Shown one piece after another: positions 31,002-45,300 of a DNA stretch of 64,000 bases (the stretch's first letter is position 1; every line of letters begins with the position of its first letter). The translations under genes were made by a program, and so were the position numbers. Under the pieces are notes generated by a model that searched no databases, had not been told where the DNA came from, and worked only from the letters and a program-made list of their open reading frames with translations. Origin of the DNA: Bactericera cockerelli (taxonomy: Eukaryota; Arthropoda; Insecta; Hemiptera; Triozidae); NCBI GenBank assembly GCA_024516035.1, contig CM044960.1:14693880-14757879 (forward strand), written 5' to 3'.

Positions 31002-31389
31002 TATAGAATAAAATTTGAGAGTAGGGTCAATGTGTCGCAGAAATATAATGAAAAGCGGTCTACATCTTCAGATCTGATAAGATAATTAATTAATACAATG
31101 GGCCTTAAACCCCGCTATTACTTTAACCAAAAAAGCAATTGAACTACCTCTCTATCCTACATGAGAATTGAATCCCCTTGATGAGAACCGCTTGCTTGTA
31201 AGCTTCGACATAAATAAGTAGTGACGCATAAGAACAATGAATAACCCTGCTGGAGATAGGTTCCTGTATAACGAGATGTAGAAAAAGGAAAAACAAAGTG
31301 TTTTTTACGTGACTTCATTACGAAAGTGGAAGTAATTTGCCAGAGTGAAGTACTTTATAATACAAGCAGGAACGCTATTGTACTTGTCA

Positions 31390-31625
31390 CTGTGGCCGAG
31401 TGGTGTAGTGGGCTTGCACGCACGGTGACCTGGGTTCGAAGCCTAACGGATTCAGATTTTTGGCTCACTACTTGGGATGTTTCGGGGTCCACTCATACCT
31501 CGTGAGGAAAAATGAGTAGCTGCTTTGATGTAAACAGCGACCAGTGGCGGAATATGGCCAGTAAAATATAGGATATTAAAGGTACGTTATAGACCTATAA
31601 TTCTGTGCTACTTACTTCACTTATG
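31390..31625 (+). mobile_element. tRNA-derived SINE family E, full length
   Basis: Head GTGGCCGAGTGGTGTAGTGG (A box) and CCTGGGTTCGAAGCC (B box), body GGGGTCCACTCATACCTCGT, then CAGTGGCGGAATATGG. Confidence 0.75.
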
Positions 31626-32329
31626 ATAGGTGCCTAAGAGTAAATAATAACACACAGAAAAACATTTCTTTAGTTATTTATTGAACTTCGTCGTAATATT
31701 TCGCAAACTAAAAATCCCTTTTTCATACAGAATTTCGGCTTTGTGTGTGTTGCCAATTGCCATTCCACAGATACATACAGTATACTTCACAGATACTGAT
31801 CAATAAGTGGATGGAAGAGTCAGTGCTTTCGCGTTCATACAGATGTAAGTACCTATGATCACGTAGTACTTCGTAAATAGTTGAAAGCGTCAAATTTTCT
31901 TTAAAAAAAAAATCTGCTTTCCAAAATGCCAACTTTCTTCACCAGTAACCTTACAGGTAGGTGCACGAGTTATTCATTTCCCTCCCTACCTTGTCTAATG
32001 GGATTCCTACCTTGTACACTTGAATAAATGAAATAGGAACAAAAAAATTCCAAGAATTTAAGGCCATTAAAAATTCCAGAAATATCTTCAGAGCTATTAT
32101 GGGAATGGACAAAAGATATAAGTATGTATTATTAAATTACTTTACATCTATCATAAGATTTTGATATCATTAAATAGAGTAGTCAGAATAATAAAGTTCT
32201 CAGTGCAAGCGAAACTTCTACTAAATCCACTTCATTTTGCTGGACTGCTTGGGTAGTATTCATTATTTGAATAAATCTAAGTTCAGTCCAAGCAAGAATT
32301 CTGCAGCGACTTCAAACTAATTAAGTAGT

Positions 32330-32750
32330 ATTTATTTGTTACTTAAGTAAATGCTATTCCCGTCCAAACAGGATCCCTCTCATGGCTTTAAATTGACTAA
32401 GAGGTATTTATTTATTAAATAAACCTTTTACTCAATTTGAGTGGCTGTATGGGTTGTTTTTGCCCTATGCCAAAAAAGAGCCACCTCAATTTGAATCCAC
32501 AGAGGTATTTCTATATTAAATAAATGCAATTTCCGGTCCAAACAGGATCCCTACCCTGGCTAAAAATTGACAAAGAGGTATTGTTTATCAAAATAATCCT
32601 CTTACTCAATTCGAAGACCAAGATGTTATTTATTTAATAAATAAATGAAATTCCCGGTCCAAACAGGATTCCTCCCACGAGTTCGAATTGAGTAAGAGTT
32701 ATTTATTTCTTGAATAAATACAATTTCAGTTGAAACGTGGCATCAATTAA
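32330..32750. repeat. Imperfect tandem repeat downstream of intersectin
   Basis: Three or four degenerate units of TTATTTATTAAATAAATG, GGTCCAAACAGGATCCCT and ACTAAGAGGTATTTATT. The terminal intersectin exon on the plus strand (TTATTTATTGAACAAATGCA, then CAGGATCTCCCC) resembles a unit, so these may be decayed copies of the exon end. Confidence 0.45.
32702..32707 (-). terminator. Candidate poly(A) signal of intersectin
   Basis: AATAAA on the minus strand about 215 bp past the stop, beyond the SINE that forms the proximal 3' UTR. A second AATAAA overlaps the stop codon itself. Confidence 0.4.
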
Positions 32751-32756
32751 GAGGTA

Positions 32757-32920
32757 TTTATAATAATAATAACACTCTTTAGTGGAAGGTAACCACTAGG
32801 CGAGGTTAATGCTCAAAGCATTTTGTACCACCTAACCCTAAGAGTCGTATTATTATGTGGTCACAAACTCAAATTAATGAGGAAAAAATCGTGCACTGGG
32901 TGGGATTCGAACCAACGGAT
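32757..32920 (-). mobile_element. tRNA-derived SINE family I, abutting the intersectin stop codon
   Basis: Read with the gene: ATCCGTTGGTTCGAATCCCA (B box; the A box is missing) to TTCCACTAAAGAGTGTTATT. It begins at the base after TAA and makes up the proximal 3' UTR. Confidence 0.75.
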
Positions 32921-33060
32921 TTATTTATTGAACAAATGCAAGTCTAGCTTCAGCAGGATCTCCCCTGTGCTGACTTGGTATAGCTTCAGCATCTTGTTGA
33001 TGGGTCCGTGCTGCTGACCCTTACAGTTGTGGATGTCTACTATCCTCATCTCGGTGCGGC
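32921..33060 (-). CDS. Itsn: Intersectin terminal exon: end of C2
   Basis: Encodes [20 protein letters not shown] to [16 protein letters not shown] and TAA. The stop overlaps an AATAAA (32925-32920), and SINE sequence begins directly after the stop. The ending differs from vertebrate LDLQLFDEP only in the last residues. Confidence 0.94.
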
Positions 33061-36000
33061 CTGGGAAAAGAAAAAACAATACAACTTTGATAAAATCTTT
33101 CGAGATGATTAACAAACGCTTTAACTTCTAAAGTTTGTTTAGCGCGCGATTAGCTCAGTGGTTAAGCACTCGCTTGCCATGCGGAAGGTCTCGGGTTCGA
33201 TCCCCCGTTCTTCAAGAGAAATAGCCGTCATGTCGGTAATAGCCGTCATCACCCACCGAGTCCTACTCTAGCTGGGAGTTGCTTAACTTCAGTGATCTTA
33301 TGAAAACAGGAAATTGTACTTCATAAACCAGTTGACGCTGATTTAATAAAAATAAATTATTCAAATACATTCAAACATTTGGTACTGTTCCCCTATAAAT
33401 ACTTGTGTAATAACCGACCTCAGTAGCTTGATCGATGAGGCTGCATACTTGTAACTTGTACTTCTAGCTCGGTGGTTCGAGTCCGAAGTTCGGTAAAAAA
33501 TTATCAGTGTGAGTTTGAGTAATTGTGACATCACGAAAGTGATCAATTATAATTTTCTTAGACCTCAGTAGCTTGATCAATAAGGCGCCGGACTTGTAAC
33601 CTGGAGGTCGGTGGTTCAAGTCCGCAGTTTAGCAAAGATTTCGTAAAGCGAGTTTAAGTAATTGTGTAATAAAGATCGTGATAAACACAAATATGATAAA
33701 TTCTTTCTGCTTGTGTACGCTATTTGGGAATTTAGCCAAGGATACTTTTTTTTTGTAAGATCCCTCCATCCACCCCTGTTGGGCGATTGAAAGGGGGCAC
33801 CTGCTGGCAATAGCCTCAATCCCCCGTTCAAACCTCCATACAGTCATCTTACTTTTTTTTTCTTCAAATTATATTATAATATTAATAACAACAAGTTAAA
33901 TAGATGTAGAACAATAAAAAGCAAAGCACAAAATTTGGACCTCCGGCAAAGCCGGGAGTGATCATCACAAGAATAATCGCCCCTGCCTTTCTCGGCATTC
34001 ATATTTAATTCTAAAATTTGTTGATCTATCATACAAGAATTTAACGCATATTGGCAGCCAAGGATACTGACCTAGGAACTCGTCCGGGGAGTAGTGACCC
34101 TTGTCAAAGGCCGTGATGCAGAGCACATCCTCCTGCACATCCTTGATGAGGAACTGCATGGAAGAGTTCCACTTGGGCTCCAGCGTGTTGAGGCTCACGA
34201 TGGATGTGGTGTGCTCCTGGGACCCCATGGTCACCTGGCAGAACACCTGACGCTTGTGCGTGGGGGGCTTCAGCTTGTAGCCTGGGGGGGGGGATAAATA
34301 ATAATAATAATATAGCATTATTTACACTGCCCGATTAAGACTATCAATCGAAAATAAGTCACCGTGCGTGCAAATCTAGTACGCTACCCACTTGATGTCC
34401 CGGTAGCTCAGTGGTAAAGGCGGCACTCTGTGAATCCATAGATTCCAGAGGTCGTGGGTTCGAAACCTGACCGGGACATGACATGTTATCCTCCCGTTTG
34501 GGATTTTTACCACATAATAATATGTCTTGAGCTTACTCCTGGAATAATGGGACTTTAATAGTACTACTCGTGCAGTATAAATAAGGCGATATTATTATTA
34601 TTATGTTTTTGTTATTATAGCACAATTTTAGTGGGTAGCGCAGAATTATAGGACTTTTCCGATTTTTCAATATACCAAAATCTCATTTTCGCCTATAATC
34701 CGCCACTGGTAGCTGCTCACATAAAAGCAGCTACTCATTTTACCTCACGGGGTATGAGTGGACACCGAATATTCAAGTACAGAGCAGAAAAAAATCCTGC
34801 CCTGCTTGGGACCGAACCCAGGTCACCGTGCGTGCAAGCCTAGTGCGCTATCCACTTGACCACGGTGACTAGTTATTTTATTCGTCCTGTCTACCTCAAG
34901 GCAGGACGTTAAAACCAAATAGAGTCAATGGACATGAAAGTCTGGCTGGGGGACTTTAAACAGGGAGAAGACCAGTGTCTCGCTAGAGGACTATAAACAG
35001 AGAACAGACTAGCCAACCCTTACAAGCCAGGCTAGCTTGCAGTTTCTTAAGGGTTTAATGGCTTATAAAGAAAAGTCCAAGTCCTCACGATGGTTGATCG
35101 CACATAGAAATATGTGGTTCAGGACGAGCCAACTTTGAAATAAAGTTGGCTGAAGACCATCACTCACCCCTCCAGCTGTAGCCAAGCTGGCTACAACAAC
35201 AACAACAACAATGGACATGAAAGGAGCCTGTAGACATTGGATCTGGGCGTCCATATAATCCTCTCACCACCGTGATGTAGGTATCAATACCTATTTCACG
35301 GACACGGAATTATTATATTATTGGTTATTTTATTTTTTAAATGTACTTGATAGCTGTACCTTCTGCCACCACCACCAGCAGTCTCCCCACCGCCCCGAAG
35401 TTGCTCTGCCGATACAGCTGCTTCTGGAGGCGGGACTTCTCCCCCGCCATCACCTCCTTCTGAGCCGCCCCCAGTCTCTTGATCCACAGGTTGCGCTCGT
35501 TACAGGTGGAGGAGCTCAGAGATATCACGCTGCCCTTGCTCTGCTCGAGTTTGATTTCTGGATTTATTTATTTTATATATTTAGAAACTCTTTGTTAGTA
35601 GAACATATATACCGACAAATAATGGTAAAAATTGACTATATTAATAATATAAACATTAAAAAAAAATAAACAAAATATATACATATGTCCTAACTAAAGG
35701 TGTTATCGCCTATGGATTCAGAAATGATCTATTTTAATTTCCATTGTTTCTCCAACGCATTAGAGACAAAATGTTTGAGCAACGTTTGCGAGAGACAAAA
35801 TGTTGCTGTCAGTAGAATCCCGGGCTCATTTTATCGCCATGAAACGCCACTATAATAACTTGTGGTTTGCATTTTTACCTTTTTTTTTTAAACATTTTAT
35901 TTATTTATTAACAACTAGCGGGTTACACCCGCCGCTTCGCCAGCCCATCAAACACACACAAGCACACGCACAAACCCACCCACACACACCACACCACACC

Positions 36001-36239
36001 ACCACACACACACACACCACACACACACACACCACACACCACACACACCACCACACACACACACCACACACACACCACACACACCACACACCACACACAC
36101 ACACACCCACACACCACCACACACACACACACCACACACACACACACACACACAACACCACACACACACACACACACACACACACCCACACACACACACA
36201 ACACACACCACACACACACACCACACACACACCACAACA

Positions 36240-36302
<63 letters not shown>

Positions 36303-39300
36303 ACACACACACCCACACCACACACACACCACACCACACACACACCACACCACACCACACCACACCACACACACACACACACACACACACACCACACACA
36401 AAATGTCATTTAGGTTTGAAAAAAAACCTGAATATTTTTTGTCGCCCATCTATTTTCTGGCCTTCCCCGGCGTAGCTCAAGAATGGCTCATCAGAATTTC
36501 GCGATCAATATGTCAAATGAAAGCCTAAACCCTTGCCTAAAACTTTCTCGCTCTGAGTTGATAGGTCGTCACTTCAAATTTCGAGAAAAAATGTCATTTA
36601 GGTCAAAAAACGTGAATATTTTACATGTTACCCATCCATTTTTTTACCTTACCCGGCGTAGCTCAAGAACGGCTCATCAGAAATTCGCGATCGATATGTC
36701 AATTGAAAACTCAAGCCCTTGCCTAAAACTTTCTCGCTTTGAGTTGATAGGTCGTCGCGACAAATTTCGAGAAAAAATGTCATTTATGTCAAAAAACGTG
36801 CATTTTTTTTGCGTCACCCATCTATTTTTTATCCTTACTCATTGTAGCTTAACCTCAGGGAGATATAATCTAGCCTAGAAGAATTTCCTGATCCAAGCGG
36901 ACCTATGTGCAAAATTTCAGGTTTCTCGGTCAAACGGTGTGGATTTGTATAAAGAACATACATACATACACACACACACACATACATACAGACAGCTTTC
37001 TTTTATAGATATAGATATTGGATAAAGGCGGCACTCTGTGAATCAAGAGATTCCAGAGGTCGCGGGTTCGAAACCCAGCCGGGACATGACAAGTTATCCT
37101 CCCATTTGGGATTTTTACCACATAATAATACGTCTTGGGCTTACTGCTGGAATAATGGGACATAATAGTCTTAATCGGGCAGCATAAATAAGGCGATATT
37201 ATTATTATTGTTTCTCCATTGCATTAGAGACAAAATGTTGCTCTCAGTAGAATCCCGGGCTTATTTTATCGCCATGAAACGCCTCTGTAACAACTTGTGG
37301 TTTGCATTACAGTTTGCTTATCCGATAGTATGTCTTCAGATAGGAGAAGACGAACAAACCCATGGAGAGATACAGTTTTATTGTAAAACATTGCTACCCA
37401 CATATTTGAAGGTTGCTCAAAAACACAGCATATCAATCAATACATAAGAGTACCTACATCTTTTTTTATATACATATTTTCTTTTTCTTTCTTAATAGTG
37501 TAGTGTACTTTTCCGAAAAGTATACCAGTACTTCATAGTAACATGAAAATGTATCTGTAAATGATAAATAAATAAAAAATGATCATTTTTATTAATACAC
37601 CACAAAAAAACTCTTACAAAAACTTAATTTTCTTAAAAAAACTTAGGGCGGAAAATAGACAACATCGATAACTTAAGTCGTTGGTAAGTGTCGGTTTTCC
37701 CTATCTTACACAGTACGCAATCCGTGACTTAGCGCCACAGAGGTATTACAAAAACGTCTATTAATTCCGCCCTTAAACTTCAACACAATTCCTCACCTGT
37801 GGAGCTTTCGTCCCCCACCGACGTGAGGACATTGACCTCATTGAGCAGGAGAGGGGGCCGGTACAGCTTGAGCCGAATATTGGAGGCCGACTCAAAGTCA
37901 AACTGGCCGCCGCTGCGTCCCAAACTGCCTCCGGCCACTGTGGTCAGCAGGAGCATGTCGTTGAGGAGGAACGCCAGCACCTCCTTGCCGCTCTTGGTTT
38001 TAGACAGAACGCCTGCGCAATAGAGAGAGATATTATTAGATAGAACGCCTGCGCAATAGAGAGAGATATTATTAGACAGAACGCCTGTGCAATAGAGAGA
38101 GATATTATTAGACAGAACGCCTGTGCAATAGCCCAGACAGCAATCGACATGTTAATCTAACATCTCAAGTTATATTCCAAGTGTTACATTCATGGATCCC
38201 AACATTTGTCTGATGAATATGTAAAATCCAACTGTCCAATTAACAATCCACATGGATAACATGTTGATAAATAATGGATAAGAACAAATAATGTTTCAAC
38301 AGTTGGTATAAATGTATGAAGGATCATACTATATTCAAGCTAGTACATTACCATTTGAATACAACTGCTAAGGGCATGTTGCAGTAACAAATGTGTTTCT
38401 TACATTGCTATACCACGTGGTACTTCAACAAAATGTTAATTCCACAAGTAGAATACATTTAATTTTTTCAGATGGATATTAATTGTAATTTTTACTCCTG
38501 TTATACAGATATTATTGCAACATAATGTTGATTTCACAAGTAGAATACATTTAATTTTGGCAGCTGGATATCAAATGTCAGTTTTACACCTGTTCTTCAG
38601 ATATTATTGCAACATAATGTTGATTTCACAAGTAGAATACATTTAATTTTAGCAGATGGATATCAAATGTCAGTTTTACACCTGTTCTTCAGATATTATT
38701 GCAACATAATGTTGATTTCACAAGTAGAATACATTTAATTTTAGCAGATGGATATCAAATGTCAGTTTTACACCTGTTCTTCAGATATTATTGCAACATA
38801 ATGTTGATTTCACAAGTAGAATACATTTAATTTTAGCAGATGGATATCAAATGTCAGTTTTACACCTGTTCTTCAGATATTATTGCAACATAATGTTGAT
38901 TTCACAAGTAGAATACATTTAATTTTAGCAGCTGGATATCAAATGTTAGTTTTACACCTGTTCTTCAGATATTATTGCAACATAATGTTGATTTCACAAG
39001 TAGAATACATTTAATTTTAGCAGCTGGATATCAAATGTCAGTTTTACACCTGTTCTTCAGATATTATTGCAACATAATGTTGATTTCACAAGTAGAATAC
39101 ATTTAATTTTAGCAGATGGATATCAAATGTCAGTTTTACACACCTGTTCTTCAGATATTATTGCAACATAATGTTGATTTCACAAGTAGAATACATTTAA
39201 TTTTAGCAGATGGATATCAAATGTCAGTTTTTCTCCTGTTCTACAGATGACACAATGTTGATCCCAGAAGTTAAATGTATCCCAAAATAGCAGGTGGACA

Positions 39301-42300
39301 TCACTTGTAATTTTAACTACTGTTTTACAGATACTGTTGTAACATATCGTTGATTCCACTAGTGGAATACATTTAAGATCACTTTTGATACCTTAAACTT
39401 TTAGTACCAGGCCCCACATTCACCGTAAATTTGGGTAGGCGCTTGGATTAACTTTCTTATCATTTATGCTATAAACTAGATACAACATGAAAATTAAGTT
39501 AGCATAAAATGTTTGAAATGGAAACAACCAAAACAAATAGGAGGTGTAAAATTTCTTCAAAAAAAGTACCGTATAAGAGATTATGCCGGTTATTGCATTT
39601 TATTGGTTTTGGGCGGTTCCAGCTTAAACCGCATGAGTTTTGAAAAAAATGAAAGCCTGTGATGTTCTCAGACAGTTTTACAAAAAGGTTGAACAATCTG
39701 GCTATTTCTTCGAGAACAGAACGTCAGAATATGGCGTAAAATAGATTAAATGAAAGCAATACTTGAGAAAGGTCATAACTTGGTGATAGTTGCGAATTTT
39801 TAGGCTTTTGAATTTTGAGACAATTTCACTTCGGGTCATCTTTCATCAATTTTTTGCTGTCTCTTACCATTTCACCTAAACTATTCGGACATACAAAGAT
39901 ATCTTCTAACTTAATGTTGGAATAATATGTGTCAATACATTGTATACACATTATGTTCTAACATGATGTTAGAATAACATATGTTAACATAGTGTGATTG
40001 ACATGTTGTTCTAATATTATGTTGTACTGACACGTGTCAAATGGTGATATTGACATGTTGTTCTAATATTATGTTGTACTGACACGTCTCAAATGGTGAT
40101 ATTGACATGTTGTTTTAACATGACGTTAGAATAACATGTGTTAACATAATGATATTATGTTACTGTTTCTATTGAGGTCGGCATTGTTCAACCTCATGGT
40201 TGAAGTTGGCAGGGTGGACACGTTTTTTATGGCTGGATGCCCTTCCTAACGCCAACGATTCTATTTGGTTTTAAACGTCCTGATCAGGACGGGGGTGATA
40301 CCCTCCATTAGCTGGAAATCGTACCAGCTACCCTCATTAACCTTACCCAGCTTGGGTAGGGCCAAAAATGCCCCAGCTTCACGTGTTTGGAGGGAACAGA
40401 ATTTTCTTATAAAAGTCTGCTCCAACTGAGGAGAGCACAATTGAGAATTTTAGAGACACACTGTCTTGAAAAAAAGTTTCAAGACATTTTTTTTTCAAAT
40501 CCGATTTAAGATTCAAAACAGATTTTTAAATGCCTTTATGAACCTTTTTCTTTCTTTAGTCAGACCCAAAATCATTCATAAAATATACGGGTGTTAGATG
40601 CATCTAAAATGATAGTTAAGACGCATGACAAAGGCGCCTTTAACACTCTCGCGATCGGTTGTACCACCGGTGGTACAAACGTGTCTACACGGAATAGACC
40701 GGTTAGACCACCGATGGTACAAACGTGTCTACACGGAATAGACCGGTTAGGTCACCGGTGGTACAAACGTGTCTATATGGAATTGACCGGTCTGGCCACC
40801 GGTGGTACAAACGTGTCTACACGGAATGGACCGGTTAGGCCACCGGTGGTACAAATGTGTCTACATGAAATGGACCGGTTGAGCTATCGCTGGTACAAAC
40901 GTATCAACACGGAATGGACCGGTTGAGCTATCGGTGGCCAACTGAGATCATTCATTTCAAGCCTGCTTGTACCACGAGTGGTACACCGTATCCGTATCTC
41001 ATAAGATCAATGTATTATGCAAAACAAAACAAAATCTACTTAGGAGTAAAATCCGGTCCTACGCAGCGACCTACCCCCAGAGCACCACACCGGTACTAAG
41101 GGGTGGAATGCGGAAAATTGCAGGTCGCGAGTGTTAATTATAATAGTTGCCACAGAGTATAGAGCAGTTTTTCAGAATGATATTGCCTGGTCATTGGATC
41201 AATATTCAAAGTCATAACACAGTGACAAATTTTACATGATTGAATTGAAAACGAAGAGTTGCCCTCATGCAAAGGCAACACTGGGGTTTAGAAAATTAAT
41301 ATAAAGTGGCAACACTGGTGATCAGGTTGACTTGCAAAAAGCAACAGAACTGTCAAAATTCAAAATTTGACAGAAGTTAACATGTAGATATCACTTGTTA
41401 GGGATGGGATTCTCGACTCGTTTAGAATATTCGATTCAGTAGACTCAGTTCATCAAAAGTAGTCGACTCAGTGAGTCGACTCTTTAAGAGTCGCGGTTCT
41501 TTGAAATTCTGTATAATTTGTTTCACCTTAGATAATGGGGGTAGTCGATTCAGTAGGTAGTAGTCTAGGGCGTATGGATGGGATTCTCGACTCGTTTAGA
41601 ATATTCGGTTCTGTAGACACTAGACTCAGTTCGACTCTTTCTTTAAGAGTTGCGGTTCTTTTAAATTCTGCATAATTTGTTACACCTAAGCTAAGGTATC
41701 TAGAGATAATGGGGAATTGGGAATAGTCGATTCAGTAGGTACCTATGCAGTGGTCCGATTGGGAATTGGGGGACATTTAGAAATAATAACATTTACTTTT
41801 ATTTATTTATATATCAAAATCAAATTAAAATCAAACGTCAACACAACTCATGATTCTTTCATTATGCCAAAAAATCAACTCAGCAATAAAATCAATTCAA
41901 TTCTTCAACTCAGACGACTCTCTCGACTCGATTCAGTAGTCGACTAGTCGCCTTACACCAAGTCCAAATAGTATGTACTTGTACCTAGGTACCATAATCT
42001 GAATATTCATATTGCCCTCCCCTACATCTAGTTCTCACTTATCCCCTGATATCACATTAAGAAGCTAGTAGAAAGAAATTAATTTTGAGTGGGTAACAGA
42101 CTTGTTTTCAAAGGATAAAGCCATAGTCAATCCTATTCAAGAGTTTGAAAGATTATATTCTTAAATCGTCCCTGACGGTCCCTATAGGACGGGACCGATG
42201 CGATGAGATGTTGAGTGATGACGTCAGTGGGTAACAGACCTATTTCTAATGGCTAGTGCTAGTGGGTTAAACCAGACAAGGAAATGAGTCGAGAGTCGAT

Positions 42301-45300
42301 TCTTTAGAACTTCGAGAGTCGATTCATACGACTCTTCAGAAATAGTCGACTCTTCGAGTCGACTCGCTCAATATTTACCCATCCCTATCACTTGTTACCT
42401 TTTGTGATATATGTTTTCCATGTGTTATCATCTGTTTTTCGGTACCCGGTTCATCATTCCATGTTTTTCCGTTACAATCTTACAATACATACAACTGTGC
42501 CTCGTCTCGTGTTGTGCTTGTTCGTTTCAATTTTTCAAATACAAAATGTCAGCTTTTTACCACATTGTTCAATTCAATGATGGAATTCACATCATTCCAC
42601 AAAATTAGATCTCTAAAGATAAGACAGAAGCATACTGGCCTGAACATATCACTTCACTGCCTAAACTAAATCAAGCAGTGAAGAACTGCCAGCCTGTGGA
42701 CCTTTGCTCCAAAGTAGAGAGGTGGGTCAAACATAAAATAATTAAAATCAAGTGCTCATCAGGTAAGTTTTACTCTCATCTTTTTACAAATCCACACAAC
42801 CTCTCATCAAATAGATTTTATGACACTTTGTCTTCTTTCCCTTCACCTTTTCTCAAAACAACTTGGGGTTGACATTTTTACTTTCTATTACCTATAAGGT
42901 ATGAGAAAGTATTGTATTCAGTCACATTTTTACAAATTGAGCTGATAAAATTTCTGAGTTAGGTCCATCAATCATGATAGATTGAGTGGCCATTCCAATT
43001 CTGATGAAAAAAATAACCTAACCAATTCTGATGAAAAAAATAGCCATTCCAATTCTGATGAAAAAAATAACTTAACCAATTCTAATGAAACTTCGACAGA
43101 TTCTAATTCTAATTCGCCAGATTCGACAATTCTAATGAAATTATTTTTTTAAATGATCTAGGCCCTAAAATTTAAATATTTAAAATTACCATATTCACCC
43201 AAATAGAGGTGTTGTGTTTTGTTGAGTTTGAACAAAGGTCTTAGCTTAGGTTTTCCAGAGTGAAAATAGAAAAGCTCAAATTTTTAGAATAATATTTCTT
43301 ACATACTTGGCCATCAATGTACAAATGATACTTTCTTAAGTTATGTCAAGCTAGGTTAAGATTTGGGTTAATATGGCTTTTTGAGATAATAGCTGCAATA
43401 TTTGTTCAGTCAAGCTCAAATTTTCAGAATGTCTCTTACATCGGCCATCTATGTACAATTTCGAAATGACACTTTGTTAAGCCAGGTTGAACCATCTTAA
43501 GATTTCAGTTTAAATGGTTTTAGCTGCAATATTTGTCCTATCAAGCTTGAATTTTAGAGTATGTTTATTAGGTACATGCTTGTGTACAATCTGAAAGCGG
43601 TTTTTTTTATGTGAACGAAAAGCCTGACCGAGACCGCTTGGTCAACTCTGGTCAACCAAGATTTGAAGAATAAAAAAAAGTGATTTTGGGACTCTGGTTT
43701 ATTTACATTTTCGGTGTGTGTTTGTTTACAAACTTAATGCGTAGGTAGGTGTCTCAATAAAACTCTTCACATAACAGGGAGTTTTGAAAAAAAAAAAAAA
43801 AAATGGGTGAAAATAAAATAATAATATTATGATTTTTTATCCACTTCTTCTTCTTCTTACCGAACCAAAACCCATGACTGAACGAACGAGCCGCTCCACT
43901 TTGTTCAGGATTTTTCGGTCCGGTCAAATAAAAAAAAGTGAATTTCAGTGACCAGGTCAGCTTCGGTTCGCTTCGTTCACATAAAAAAAACCGCTTTGAA
44001 GTGAGTCCCTGATTATTTTGATCATCTAGTATCACTTAACTCGTATGAGATGGCGTGCCCACCTGTGGGTCACATTTTTATGTCTTCATTAGAAGGCGTG
44101 CCCACCAGTGGGTCACATTTTTTTTTCTTTCAATTTCCCTTGTAGCTTGACCCACCAGTGGGCACAGATAATTTTTGATTAATATATTTTTGTACTCGCC
44201 CATCCCAGAGGATAGTTTTTACCAGGTGGAATTTTGAAAATCAATTCAGGTCAAAAGATATGACATTTTTACTGTAACCTCTCTTTTGTGATTTTCCTCA
44301 TATAGGTCTTGAGTATTTTTTACCCATAAAGGTATTAAATTTGAATTTTTGATATGAAAAATCTAGATATTCTTTACTTAAATTAACCAAATTAACTTAC
44401 CATTCTTTCAGGTAACTCATTTTAGCTTCCAAGGTGCAGATTCAGAGGGAGAACTTGTTCAAACTCTTTGCCGCATGTCTTTTACAGACAATTTTCTCAC
44501 AACATTCTCATGGCTTGGATCTCACGGGGCAAAGAAAGCATTCAAGGATTTGCAAAGCTATTTTTGGTAAGCATTGGAACAGTCAAGGATATGTAGCATA
44601 TTTGTAAAGACAAAGCCCTCTAAGAACATTAGTGTTAATTAGAGCAATTTTAAATTAATAAAAAGGAACCAGGTAAATTATTGGGTAAACAATGAGGAAT
44701 AATACTTATCTCTATAAGATGCTTCTCCAAGGTTCAAAAACTTGGAGAATTTTTATACCATGCAGAGGTATTTTTGGGAAATGCACAAGTTCTTGTAAGG
44801 TTGGGTAATTAAGTATTAGGTATGATTGTATAATGTCTGTGTACATTCTGCTTATATGTTTGTCTATTATTCTGAATGTCTGTCTGTATGTATGTCTGTC
44901 ATTACTCAATAATGTAACAGTACTTGTCTTTACAATTAAAATGCCACCTAGTTAATATCCGTCAAGTAATTACATATGTGATATTTTCATTTGGCTATTA
45001 GTCTTAATTCCATGAATCATAAATGTATGCTTGTCATTACTGACCAATCTTGGTACTATATTTTATTCTTTATTTTTTTCAGATGGAGTGCTTAAGTGCA
45101 CACTATTCACTGTAACAAACACACGAATAATTGAAAAACCTATAAGGGTGTATACAAGCCAAGCAAAAAATAGAATTAAGTTCAAGAAAAGACAAGCATC
45201 AACTGCAAGTGAAACAGATTCTCCAGCAACACCTGCAACACCCACCTCTTCCTTCTCAGATGCCTCGTGAACTTGAAGTTTGTATAAGCTGTTTCATATT

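Noticed and set aside
33143..33215. tRNA-like sequence with A and B boxes
   Set aside because: The 3' half cannot pair to close the acceptor stem and the same head occurs in many SINEs, so not a tRNA gene. The same applies to the other tRNA-like heads.
35800..36528. Long frames rich in His/Thr (plus strand) or Cys/Val (minus strand)
   Set aside because: They are translation of the (CA)n microsatellite in a Helitron.
42392..42608. Plus-strand frames of 62-65 residues right after the hAT element
   Set aside because: They overlap the start of the DUF4806-like relic in other frames; the MSAFYH frame is the one with family similarity.
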